NCBI RefSeq assembly: GCF_008087625.1
Contig: NZ_CP042997.1
Location: forward strand, 7,006,001 to 7,070,000
Direction of reading: 5' to 3'
Source of the DNA: Aquisphaera giovannonii
GTDB lineage: Bacteria; Planctomycetota; Planctomycetia; Isosphaerales; Isosphaeraceae
DNA length: 64,000 nucleotides
The notes under the pieces are model-generated. The model worked only from the letters and a program-made list of their open reading frames with translations, was not told the origin of the DNA and made no database searches. This document shows, piece by piece, positions 1 through 7,894 of the stretch. Every line of letters starts with the position of its first letter. Position 1 is the first letter of the stretch. The position numbers were made by a program, and so were the translations under genes.

Positions 1-1711
1 AGCCCGAGGCGTACCAGCACGAGGCCAGGCGGGCCCCGGCGGCCGAGCCGGGGACGGACAGGGCCCGGCCGTCGGACGTCGTCGAGGACCAGGTCATCAG
101 GCCGCCTCCGGAGACCGTCACGGCGGCGTAGGACGGGCTGGAGGTGGAACCCCGGGGGATGGTGTAGCCGTCGCCCCCGACGGTGCCCTGCCAGTCGCCC
201 TTGGCGGCCGAGTTGACGCCCGCGAACGAGGCCGAGACCGGGGGAGCGTCGAAGAACAGTCCGCTGACGGCGGCGCTCGGCCCGGCGGTGCGGGTGACGA
301 CGAACTGGACGTGCCCGGAGAGCCTCCACGTCAGGTACATCCCGCCGCCGAAGGCCGACGCCGAGCGCGTGTCCAGGACGGCCCCGGTGGCGGGGTCGAC
401 GACCTTGATCTGCTCGGCCCGCCCGGCGTTGTCCCAGTCCAGCAGGTACAGCGACACGTCGTGCGGCTGGCCGTCGGTCAGCGCCACGTCGATGGTGAAG
501 GAGCCCGAGGCGTACCAGCACGAGGCCAGGCGGGCCCCGGCGGCCGAGCCGGGGACGGACAGGGCCCGGCCGTCGGACGTCGTCGCGGACCAGGTCGCCA
601 GGGAGGCGCCGGAGAGCCCCACGGTCGCGTAGCGTGGGAAGGCGTAATCTCCCCCGGCGAAGTCATGGCCGTCGGCTCCGAACACTCCCTGCCAATCCCC
701 TTGATCGCTCATGTTTCTGGAGATGAAAGTCGCCGAAGTCACACACTTCGGCTGTCCGAAAAAGAGTCCGCTGACGGCCGCGGTGCTCCCCGCCAGTGGC
801 GTGACTCTGATCCTCACATGGCCGATTGCCGTGAGTCCGAGGTGAGTGCCCAGTTCGAAGTTCGTGATGGTCCGCGAGTCGAGGACGGCCCCCGAATTCG
901 GATTGATGATGTCGATCCGCTCCGAAGCCGCAGCGCCGGCCCCGTATGACAAGTAGAGGGAGATGAAGTGCGCCTGTCCGTCGACGAGGTTGACGTCGAT
1001 AGTGAAGGGCTGGCTGCTGGACCAGGCCGCGGCGATGCCCGGGCTGGCCGTCGAGCTGGAAGTAGACAGGTTGCGGGGCTCGGTCGGGCCGGAGTTCCAG
1101 ACCGTGGTCGTCGCGCCGGAGACGGTGGCGGTGGCGTAGGTGGGGAGGGACGATGCAACGCCGGCTATCATGTAGCCGTCGGAACCGTACACTCTCTCCC
1201 AATTACCTCGGCTGCTCCAGTCAGTGGTGACGAACGACGCCTGAGAACTTCCAGATTGGTTGTTGAAGAACAGGCCGCTTATGACCGCGGGACCACCGGC
1301 GAACGGGGTGACTCGAATCTGCACGTGCCCCTTGATGGTCCAGGTCAGGTACGATCCGCCCGAGATCGTGGAGAGCGTCCTCGAATCAAGCACGGTGCCG
1401 GAGGAGGCGTCGACGAGATCGACGGACTGGACTTTTGAGGCCCGGGTCCAGTCCACGGCGTAGATTGATATAGAATGGGCCTGCCCATCGGCGAGGTTGA
1501 TGTCGATGGTGAAGGGCTGGCTGCTGGACCAGGCCGCGGCGGTGCAAGGGCCGGCCGTCGAGCCGGGAGTGGACAGGGCTCGGGGGTCGGTCGAGCCGGA
1601 GTTCCAGACCGTGGTCGTCGCTCCGGAGACGGTGGCGGTGGCATAGGTGGGGAGGGACGATGCAACGCCGGCCATCATGTAGCCGTCGTGCCCATACAGC
1701 GTCTGCCAGCC
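1..1711 (-). repeat. Tandem coding repeat, units of about 501-507 bp
   Basis: Three full units and one partial unit encode the C-terminal half of the dockerin protein. Each begins with a W(Q/E)xxxGxDGY-like signature and ends in SGLFF. Bases 1-84 are identical to 502-585, and the match continues with scattered changes beyond that. The first two units are in turn most like each other, for example around 1000-1060 versus 1506-1566. The array continues past the left edge. Confidence 0.8.
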
Positions 1712-3376
1712 CCCGCCGGTGGCCGAGTCCCTGGACACGAACGCCCCGCCGACCGTGCCGTTCAGGATCCCCTGGACGAGGGCCAGGTCCTTGGAGTTGA
1801 CCACGCCGTCCCCGTTGGAGTCCCCCTGGCTCATCCAGGTCCCTGTCCTCCCCATGTTCGCCTGCACGACGGCGAGGTCCTTGGAGTCGACCACGCCGTC
1901 CCCGTTGGCGTCGCCGGTCGGCAGGATGCTCGTCATGACGGCATCCCACTTGTAATTGCCGGGGTTGCCGAGCTGGGTCACGAGGCCCCAGTAGCTGTCG
2001 TTGAGCGCGTAGTAGGTGAAGTTGGACCCGCCGTACTCATCCCAGAGGTCCCGCATCACCTTGTAGACCTGGGCGATTCGCGGGTCGTTTGTGATCGTGC
2101 TGTTGACGACGTCCCAGTTCGTGGAAGAAGCAAAGAAGCCGAAGCCGCCCTCGTAGGTGATGAGCGGCACGCCGTATTTAGTCGCGACGGCGCTGTTCGT
2201 ACTGACCCGGGAGATGTACTTCGTCTCGAGGAACGTGTACATCATGGAGATCAGCTCGTCCGCGGTCAACGTGGACGGCAGCTTGAAATCGAGGTAGGGG
2301 GCGATGGCCAGTGCATACGCCGACCCGGAGGCCTCCCCGTAATTGGTGGTCAAGAAGCTGAGCTCCGCGTTGTTGTAGTCGCTCGACGCCGCCCAGCCGG
2401 GGAGGACCGGCAGCACCCGCGACGACGAGGCGCCGAACTCCTGCTTGAAGATGTCCCCGTCGTGCTTGGTCATGTACGCGGTCTGCTGGGCGACACGGTA
2501 GATGTCGCTGGTGGCGGTCACGAGCGGGTTGGACTTGGACGCCGCCAGCACCTGGGCGTAAGCCTGGAAGCTGGTGTTCCAGGTCTCGTTGGTGTACTCG
2601 ACGTAGACCTTGAGCGCGGGGTCGAGCCGGCTGCTGATGAGGTCCGCGAGCTGCTTGACGTAGTCATCGCTGGCACGGACCGGGATGTTGATCCACATGT
2701 CCTTGTGAGCCGTGTTGCAGAGCGTGATCATGTCCTCGTACGGGACGCCATTCATGGTGAAGGTCTGGAAGTCCCCCGGCTCGAACCGGTCGGACCAGTT
2801 GACCTCGCTGGGGCCGCCGTAACCGTCCCACTCGAGAAACCGGAGGTACGAAAACGGCTGGATGGACTGGAGGAACGTGTCGGTGTAGATCTGGCTCTGG
2901 TTCGGCGCGGTGCCGTAGCCGGGTGTGATGATGTGCAGGTCGCCGAAGGGGTGGCTGGGGTCCAGGCCGGAGGCCTGGATGCCGAGGAGCCCCTTGGTGT
3001 TGTTGATCGTCACGGTGCCGTGGTAGAGGCCGTCGGCCCCCAGGGTGAACGGCGTCACAGACGAGGCGATGCCGGAGAACGTCAGCGTCGCGGTCCCGGA
3101 ATAGCTGACGGAGTAGGCGCCGGCCGGGTAGCCGGTCATCGACGTGAAGGTCCGGGCGGTCACCAGAGGGTAGCCCTGGGGGGTCAGGCTGGTGATGTAC
3201 CCGTTGTCGTTGAGGTTCGTCCAGCCCCTCAGTGAGTCGCGGACGTCCACCCAGACCGGGGCGTTGAGGTAGTCGGTCTGCTGCTTCACGTTGACGCCGG
3301 TCTGGCTCAGGAGCAGCCGGCCTTCCATCGACTCCAGCGAGGGGCGCACTGCGAGCGCTCGTCTGCGTCTCCGCAT
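1..3376 (-). CDS. Secreted dockerin-repeat, glycosidase-like protein with tandem C-terminal repeats (partial, runs off left edge)
   Basis: The frame opens at ATG 3376 and stays open to base 1, so at least 1125 residues are present and the C-terminus is missing. The N-terminus is Arg-rich and carries LESMEGRLLLS, the LExRxLL-type motif found at the start of many exported planctomycete proteins. Residues about 100-470 look like a TIM-barrel glycosidase-type domain. VEYTNETWN puts an Asn-Glu pair at 263-264 and TYEGGFGFF puts a Glu at 409, the spacing expected for acid/base and nucleophile in clan GH-A, but this is inference. Two dockerin-type Ca-binding segments follow at about 485-540 (DANGDGVVDSKDLAVVQ and DSNGDGVVNSKDLALVQ). 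After them come beta-rich repeats whose conserved Trp codons lie at 1708, 1201, 694 and 193, so the units are 169, 169 and 167 residues long. A role at the cell surface or in polysaccharide binding is likely; the substrate is unknown. Confidence 0.8.
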   Translation of the reverse strand, partial: MRRRRRALAVRPSLESMEGRLLLSQTGVNVKQQTDYLNAPVWVDVRDSLRGWTNLNDNGYITSLTPQGYPLVTARTFTSMTGYPAGAYSVSYSGTATLTFSGIASSVTPFTLGADGLYHGTVTINNTKGLLGIQASGLDPSHPFGDLHIITPGYGTAPNQSQIYTDTFLQSIQPFSYLRFLEWDGYGGPSEVNWSDRFEPGDFQTFTMNGVPYEDMITLCNTAHKDMWINIPVRASDDYVKQLADLISSRLDPALKVYVEYTNETWNTSFQAYAQVLAASKSNPLVTATSDIYRVAQQTAYMTKHDGDIFKQEFGASSSRVLPVLPGWAASSDYNNAELSFLTTNYGEASGSAYALAIAPYLDFKLPSTLTADELISMMYTFLETKYISRVSTNSAVATKYGVPLITYEGGFGFFASSTNWDVVNSTITNDPRIAQVYKVMRDLWDEYGGSNFTYYALNDSYWGLVTQLGNPGNYKWDAVMTSILPTGDANGDGVVDSKDLAVVQANMGRTGTWMSQGDSNGDGVVNSKDLALVQGILNGTVGGAFVSRDSATGGGWQTLYGHDGYMMAGVASSLPTYATATVSGATTTVWNSGSTDPRALSTPGSTAGPCTAAAWSSSQPFTIDINLADGQAHSISIYAVDWTRASKVQSVDLVDASSGTVLDSRTLSTISGGSYLTWTIKGHVQIRVTPFAGGPAVISGLFFNNQSGSSQASFVTTDWSSRGNWERVYGSDGYMIAGVASSLPTYATATVSGATTTVWNSGPTEPRNLSTSSSTASPGIAAAWSSSQPFTIDVNLVDGQAHFISLYLSYGAGAAASERIDIINPNSGAVLDSRTITNFELGTHLGLTAIGHVRIRVTPLAGSTAAVSGLFFGQPKCVTSATFISRNMSDQGDWQGVFGADGHDFAGGDYAFPRYATVGLSGASLATWSATTSDGRALSVPGSAAGARLASCWYASGSFTIDVALTDGQPHDVSLYLLDWDNAGRAEQIKVVDPATGAVLDTRSASAFGGGMYLTWRLSGHVQFVVTRTAGPSAAVSGLFFDAPPVSASFAGVNSAAKGDWQGTVGGDGYTIPRGSTSSPSYAAVTVSGGGLMTWSSTTSDGRALSVPGSAAGARLASCWYASG

Positions 3377-4107
3377 CGAGGGGTCTCCATCTAGGGTGCA
3401 CTACACAATCGTGTCTGGGGGCGACGCTCCTCGCCCCGCTATTCAGCGTTTCAGGACCGGACAGGCGTCACCGCAAGCGTAGCTTCGAAAGGGACAACAT
3501 TTCTCTGATGGAGATCATTTTACTGTTCAATAATATTTGCATTAAAAAAGGAAATATGATAATTGATAAATGAGTATTTGGATATGAGCAGGGGCGCCCA
3601 GTGCGAGCCGCCTCGGTCCCTAAAGTAGGCGAGCCCCTCACGCCTGACCATCGTGGCGTGCTGCTCTCGTGTGGCATGGGGAGGTGAGGACGGGGCCTCA
3701 AGGCTGGTCCTTCTCCTTACGTTTCGGCCGGGTGGGATATCCGCATCGCTGAATCTCTGGAGTCCGTGATCTAGGGTGCCCGGGGCAAGCTGGGTAAAGT
3801 GTCGCCACGCCTACACCGGATTCCCACGCATTCGGGGCCATTCGTCCCCGGCATTAGTAACACTTCTTTCCAAGTCTAGTTCGCAATTGGAAGGCGTCCG
3901 GTCACCAGTCGGTTGTTCGTCAGTAGTCGGCATTCATGTTGCTGGTTCCATGCGCTTCTGCTGGCGGTCTCCACACGGCGCGGGCGAATGTAGCAGGGGT
4001 CAATCGGGACCGTCCTGCTCTGTCAAAAACCGCAAGCCGAAGGTAATAGTCAGCCTGATAATTGTGTGTTAATACAATTGGTTCACCGCGCAGGGCGCGC
4101 CGGGTCG
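3377..4107. other. Noncoding, partly AT-rich interval
   Basis: No convincing gene is visible. Bases about 3500-3590 are strikingly A+T-rich for this window, with a run of six A and several ATAAT-like words. They lie 120-220 bp upstream of the dockerin gene start, so they could hold its promoter, but I could not assign a -35/-10 pair. The rest has mixed composition and may be decayed mobile DNA, since a transposase remnant follows directly. Confidence 0.4.
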
Positions 4108-4515
4108 CATACGAGGCGGCCTGCGGGGCGCTACCCGAGTACGCGCACAAGTACGGCCCCAGGAAGTTCACCCAGCCCCAACTCCTGGCCTGCCCGGCGC
4201 TCAAGGAGTTCTCGGATCTCAACTACCGCGGCCTGGCCCAGCACCTCGCCGACTAACCCTGACTTCTTCGGGCTCATCGAGCTAAAGGCCGTGCCACACT
4301 TCATGACCTTCCAGTAGGTCGCGGCGCGGCTCCTGGCCGCGGTCCCCGGCCGTCGCATGCTCGACGCGGTGCTCCATCGGGCGCTGAAGGGCCGGGTGCG
4401 GAAGCGTCGCGTCCGCCTGGCGGCGATCGAGGGCATGGCCATGGGCTCGCATGAACTCAACCGCTACTTCACCAAGCGGCAGACCGACGGGGGCGGCGGC
4501 GTGGACAGGCCTTAG
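4108..4515 (+). pseudogene. Transposase remnant (N-terminal part, frameshifted and with a stop)
   Basis: Translation gives YEAACGALPEYAHKYGPRKF, then TQPQLLACPALKEF and LNYRGLAQHLAD, ending at a stop at 4254-4256. The homology resumes in another frame (FFGLIELKAVPHFMTFQ), meets a second stop at 4315-4317, and continues as ARLLAAVPGRRMLDAVLHRA and RVRLAAIEG up to a stop at 4513-4515. This is the pattern of a DDE transposase of the IS4/IS5-like group; I do not assign a family more firmly. The C-terminal catalytic part is absent. The ISKra4-like element begins 17 bp downstream. Confidence 0.6.
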
Positions 4516-4531
4516 GAACCGCAAAACAATA

Positions 4532-4549
4532 GGTGCACGTCAGCTTCTG
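4532..4549 (+). repeat. Left terminal inverted repeat of the ISKra4-like element
   Basis: GGTGCACGTCAGCTTCTG, an exact reverse complement of 6263-6280. It contains the stop codon of the full-length transposase frame. Confidence 0.8.
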
Positions 4550-4695
4550 TTTTTCTGGGCCTGGAAGACGGGGGTTTTGGGGCGTCGGGTGAACGCGCGT
4601 CCCGGCCGCGTGCGTAGATGCTTGTCCAGTCGGTCGTCGTCGCACAAGGAGGCAGCTCGCACCTGGAGGATCGCCTCGGCCCCTTTGGGATCGGT

Positions 4696-5799
4696 CTAGA
4701 ACAGCTCCGTCCCCTTGACCCTGTAGTTCATTTTCTTGACCAGCGACTCCATCCAGGCGGTCGTCACCGGCATCCCCGGGCATCGGTACTCCGGGTACTT
4801 CATCCGGCCGCGGTTGTTCTCCAGGTAGCCGATCGTCGTCGCCACGACCTTCCGCGGGTCGGCCTCGGGGGCGCCGGCGGCCGGCTCGCCGAGCTTCGCC
4901 CGCCAGGCCCGCAGCTCCTCGAGCACCTGATCGACCTCGCCGCGCCAGGCCCCGCCCATCCAGGCGAGGTACTGGTCCCAGGCGTTCGCGGGCGACTCGT
5001 GCACGGCCCGGGCCGCCGCGTGCAGGTAGCTCAGCGGGTGGATGAAGTCGAGGATCGGCGTGAACCCGCCGAAGTGCTCCTCGTGGATCGTCCAGTTCCA
5101 GGGCAGGCCGTCGCCCAGGAAGGCCTTGGCCTTCGCCTCGTGGAACCGCCGCCGCGTCGCCTCGCGCCTCATCTGCCGGCCGAAGCCCTTCGAGTCGGCC
5201 ATGCTGCTGAGCACCGTCCGCACCAGGCGCTCGGGCCGCCAGTCCTCCCCCGCCGCCGGCCCGTCGGCCTCGGGGCCGTCGCCGGGCCGCGATCCGCCCG
5301 GGGGCCCTGCCGCGGGCGGGCCGGCCGCCGCGGCCGACAGGGCCTGGGTCGCGACGATCTTCGCCACGTGGTCGTGGTCGCCGAAGCAGGCCGGCGGCTC
5401 GGGCTGGGGGTCGTCGGCCGAGGCGACCCGGGTGGCGCGGATGAAGACCGCGTTCTTGGTCTCTCGCCAACCCTCGCCGCCGCCGTGCACGCCCGGGCCG
5501 TGGCCCGGCTCGCGGGTGCGGATGCGGCCGCCGTCGCACTCGACGACCGCCAGCTCCGGCGGGGCCTCCGGCCGCGTCGCCAGGGCGTCGCCGCGGCGGG
5601 GGTCGGCGTCGCGGCGGGCGGCCAGCTCCGGGCCGACGTCCTTGACGACCCGCTCGACCGTCTTGGCGAGGACCCGCAGGTCGGCGACGCCCCGGATGAC
5701 GACCTCGGCCCGCTCGAAGGACCGGGTCTCGGCGGCCGCCACGACGACCCTGCGCACCAGCAGGGGCGTCAGCTCACGGGCGTCGAGGCCCAGCGCCAC
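4696..5799 (-). pseudogene. ISKra4-like transposase, C-terminal frame (orfB), truncated by TAG
   Basis: From a GTG at 5799 the frame reads VALGLDARELTPLLVRR and AAAETRSFERAE, which in ISKra4 proteins directly follows the FFPP zinc-ribbon segment, and it ends at YRVKGTELF before TAG 4696-4698. Past the TAG the same frame stays open for 51 codons (TDPKGAEAILQVRAASLCDD and onward) to TGA 4540-4542 in the terminal repeat. Relatives usually have Trp where the TAG sits, so a TGG to TAG change is likely. The copy is therefore probably inactive, unless the shorter protein still works. Confidence 0.65.
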
Positions 5800-6151
5800 C
5801 CGGAGGGGGGAAAAAGCCCCGCCGGCATCGGGGGCAGTGGGCGGCCGGCTCGTCGATCTCCAGGGGGCCGTCGATGGAGGCGAGGCGGCGGCGCCGGCGG
5901 CGGGGCTCGCAGCGGTCCCCGCAGGTGGGGCAGGCGGCCGCGGAGGTGGCCGCGGCGAGGTCGCCCATCCGCCGGGCCTGGATGCGGCGGCTGAGCTCGC
6001 GGCCCAGCTCGTGGGCGCGGGCCTCGATGGCCGAGTAATGGGGGACGCCGACGGCGGCCCCCTCGGCCCGGTCGAGCTCCACCGAGACCTCGGCGGCCCG
6101 GCGGAGCAATTCGCCGAGTTCCTTCCTCAGTTCGCTGGCGGTCGCATCCAT
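5774..6151 (-). CDS. ISKra4-like transposase, N-terminal frame (orfA)
   Basis: This is a 125-residue product from ATG 6151, preceded by GGAGGG on the coding strand. It has an N-terminal helical segment rich in Leu and Glu, then ACPTCGDRCEPR and HCPRCRRGFFPP, a Cys-rich zinc-ribbon pattern typical of the start of ISKra4 transposases. The frame ends just after a T5C6 run (5805-5815 on the plus strand). The next frame begins across that run in the +1 phase, so the two were one protein in the ancestor or are joined by programmed frameshifting. I cannot tell which from one copy. Confidence 0.6.
   Translation of the reverse strand: MDATASELRKELGELLRRAAEVSVELDRAEGAAVGVPHYSAIEARAHELGRELSRRIQARRMGDLAAATSAAACPTCGDRCEPRRRRRRLASIDGPLEIDEPAAHCPRCRRGFFPPPGGAGPRRP
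5805..5815 (-). other. T5C6 slippery run joining the two transposase frames
   Basis: On the coding strand the run is TTTTTCCCCCC. It lies at the end of the conserved FFPP segment and precedes the entry to the second frame, which is in +1 phase relative to the first. It could be a programmed frameshift site or a plain indel in a homopolymer. Confidence 0.45.
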
Positions 6152-6262
6152 GGCCGAGCCCTCCGGGCCGGGAATCCCTTCACCAGAACCCCGTCGCGCC
6201 GGCAGGCTACCACAGATACCCCGCGTTCTCCTATTGACGTTTTCGAGGCCCCACACGCCGCG

Positions 6263-6280
6263 CAGAAGCTGACGTGCACC
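6263..6280 (-). repeat. Right terminal inverted repeat of the ISKra4-like element
   Basis: CAGAAGCTGACGTGCACC, an exact reverse complement of 4532-4549, about 110 bp upstream of the first transposase frame. Confidence 0.8.
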
Positions 6281-6418
6281 CGCGACGCGTCATGGGGCGG
6301 GAATGGCGTTGTGGATTTCGGGGGATTGGTCTAAAGTCCGCCGCGAAGATGGCCGGGGGCGCCTGCGCCGTGGATGGAACCGCGGGGCGACGGTGGCGCA
6401 GGGGCCGGTTCGTTCAGG

Positions 6419-6859
6419 ATGAACGTCGTGAGGCTCCCTCATTCCGCGACATGGCTGGTGGTCGTGACGGGCCTCGCCTGCTGCGCGGGGTGCAGCGGGT
6501 TGCGGCCGCACAGTTTCCGGAAGATCAACCACCCGGCGCCCCTGATGAGGGCGAGGGCCGTGAGCCTCGCCGAGTCGGAGCCCAACGCGACGGCGGTCCC
6601 GGTCCTGATCGGGCACCTCAACGATCCCGACCCGGTGGTCCGGCTGGCGGCCAATGAGGAGCTGAAGAGGCGGACCGGCCGGGACTTCAAGTTCCAGTCC
6701 TGGGCGGCTCCCGAGGAAAGGGCCGCGGGGGTCAGCCGATGGAAGGCCTGGCTGACCGGGAAGCCGGACGCGCAGAGGGCCGCGGAGGTCCAGCGGAGCA
6801 CCGCGCCGCCGCGGAAGAGCATGCCGCGGCCGTCGCCGCAGGGAGAGCCGTCGCCATGA
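6419..6859 (+). CDS. HEAT-repeat lipoprotein, putative
   Basis: This 146-residue protein starts with MNVVRLPHSATWLVVVTGLA followed by CCAGC, a hydrophobic signal ending in a Cys cluster typical of lipoproteins. I chose ATG 6419 because the signal begins there; an in-frame ATG at 6374 would add 15 residues that look like noncoding sequence. Residues about 40-80 (AVPVLIGHLNDPDPVVRLAA, then NEELKRRTGRDF) form one or two HEAT-like helical repeats. The C-terminus is Pro/Arg/Ser-rich. The stop overlaps the start of the MlaE-type permease gene (ATGA), so the two are probably translationally coupled. It may be an accessory or scaffold lipoprotein of the Mla-type transporter; that role is inferred from position. 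Confidence 0.65.
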   Translation: MNVVRLPHSATWLVVVTGLACCAGCSGLRPHSFRKINHPAPLMRARAVSLAESEPNATAVPVLIGHLNDPDPVVRLAANEELKRRTGRDFKFQSWAAPEERAAGVSRWKAWLTGKPDAQRAAEVQRSTAPPRKSMPRPSPQGEPSP

Positions 6860-7824
6860 CGTCCACCACCGCCGCGGGCCGGGTGGCCGGCCGGGACCCC
6901 CGGGCGGGCGGCCCGGGACTGCCCCTGCCGCTGGAGCTGATCGGCCTGGTCGGGCGGGCCGTGGTCGCGGTCCCCGCCTACATGGGCGGGCTGGCGCTTC
7001 TCCTCATGGCCTCGGCCGCATCCCTGGTCCGCTTCCGCCGGCGGTGCTCCCAGGCGGCGCCGTTCTGGGCGACGATGAAGGGCGAGCTCGGCTGGCTGCT
7101 CGGGGTGGGGGGGCCTCTCGTCGCGCTCGTCCACGTGGGGATGGGGTCGTCGCTCTCGCTCCAGGCCTACTTCGGCAGCACGTTCGTGGACGGCACCGGC
7201 GCCGTGGTGGGCGTCGGCCTCCTGAGGAACATGGCGACGCAGATGACCGGGATGACGATGGCGGGGCTGCTCGCCCTGCGGTTCATCCCGGGCCTGGTCG
7301 GCGTGCGTCGTCGGGCCGGGGAGATCGAGCCCGAGGACCGGGGCCGGTTCATGGGGGCGGTCGCCGCGCCCCGGCTGGCGGCGGCGGCGCTGGCGACGAT
7401 GCTGCTCTCGTTCTGGGGATTCCTCGTGGGGAGCTTCGTCGGTTGGAAGTCGGCCGGCACGATGATGGGGCTGTCCACGAACATGTACTTCCTCTTCTTC
7501 TTCCGGATGATCTGGTTCCGCGACGTGATCGGCCTGATCGTCAAGGGGCTCGCCTTCGGGCTGGCCGGGGCGACGGTCTGCTGCTTCGAGGGCCTCCGCG
7601 CCGGGGACGCGGCTCGCGACGGCATCGGCATGTCCGCAGCGGACGCGGGTACGAAAGCGGATGACCGCGGGCCGGACGCCTCGGAGGCCCTCTCCGGCCG
7701 GCTGGTGCGGGCGGCGTGTCTCTCGATGGTGTCGATGCTCATCCTGAACATGACCTGGTTCCTCATGGTGTATCACGCGGTGCCGGTCTTCGGCCCGTCG
7801 CTGCTCCAGCCGCCTTCTCCGTGA
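6856..7824 (+). CDS. MlaE-type ABC transporter permease
   Basis: The 322-residue integral membrane protein matches the MlaE/YrbE permease pattern. It has an N-terminal amphipathic stretch, a hydrophobic segment near 43-60, a central VALVHVGMGSSLSLQAYFGS segment like the conserved MlaE loop, and several further membrane spans. In the family it forms the inner-membrane channel of a phospholipid transporter with an ATPase (MlaF) and an MCE protein (MlaD). An Ala/Asp-rich insert of about 35 residues (GIGMSAADAGTKADDRG region) sits before the last membrane segment. The start overlaps the upstream lipoprotein stop, and the MCE gene begins 70 bp downstream. No ATPase gene is present here. Confidence 0.8.
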   Translation: MTSTTAAGRVAGRDPRAGGPGLPLPLELIGLVGRAVVAVPAYMGGLALLLMASAASLVRFRRRCSQAAPFWATMKGELGWLLGVGGPLVALVHVGMGSSLSLQAYFGSTFVDGTGAVVGVGLLRNMATQMTGMTMAGLLALRFIPGLVGVRRRAGEIEPEDRGRFMGAVAAPRLAAAALATMLLSFWGFLVGSFVGWKSAGTMMGLSTNMYFLFFFRMIWFRDVIGLIVKGLAFGLAGATVCCFEGLRAGDAARDGIGMSAADAGTKADDRGPDASEALSGRLVRAACLSMVSMLILNMTWFLMVYHAVPVFGPSLLQPPSP

Positions 7825-7894
7825 GCGGAGGGGCGTGGGGCGGTCCGACGGATATTCCCGTGGCGAGGGGCCACGCAGGGGAGGGGCTCCCGAT

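Larger units (their letters stand above)
4532..6280 (-). mobile_element. ISKra4-like insertion sequence, 1749 bp
   Basis: Perfect 18-bp inverted ends (4532-4549 and 6263-6280) bound two minus-strand reading frames that together resemble ISKra4-family transposases. The second frame, followed past its premature stop, reaches a TGA that lies inside the left inverted repeat (4540-4542). That places the element boundary where expected. I see no target-site duplication: the flanks are AAAACAATA on the left and CGCGACGCG on the right. The copy sits just downstream of a decayed transposase, so this site has collected mobile DNA more than once. Confidence 0.75.

Noticed and set aside
3468-4072. Small open frames in the AT-rich interval
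   Set aside because: They are short, lack ribosome sites and have no recognisable family. The interval is better described as noncoding or decayed DNA.
4523-6289. A target-site duplication for the ISKra4-like element
   Set aside because: The 9 bp on the two flanks do not match, so none is claimed.
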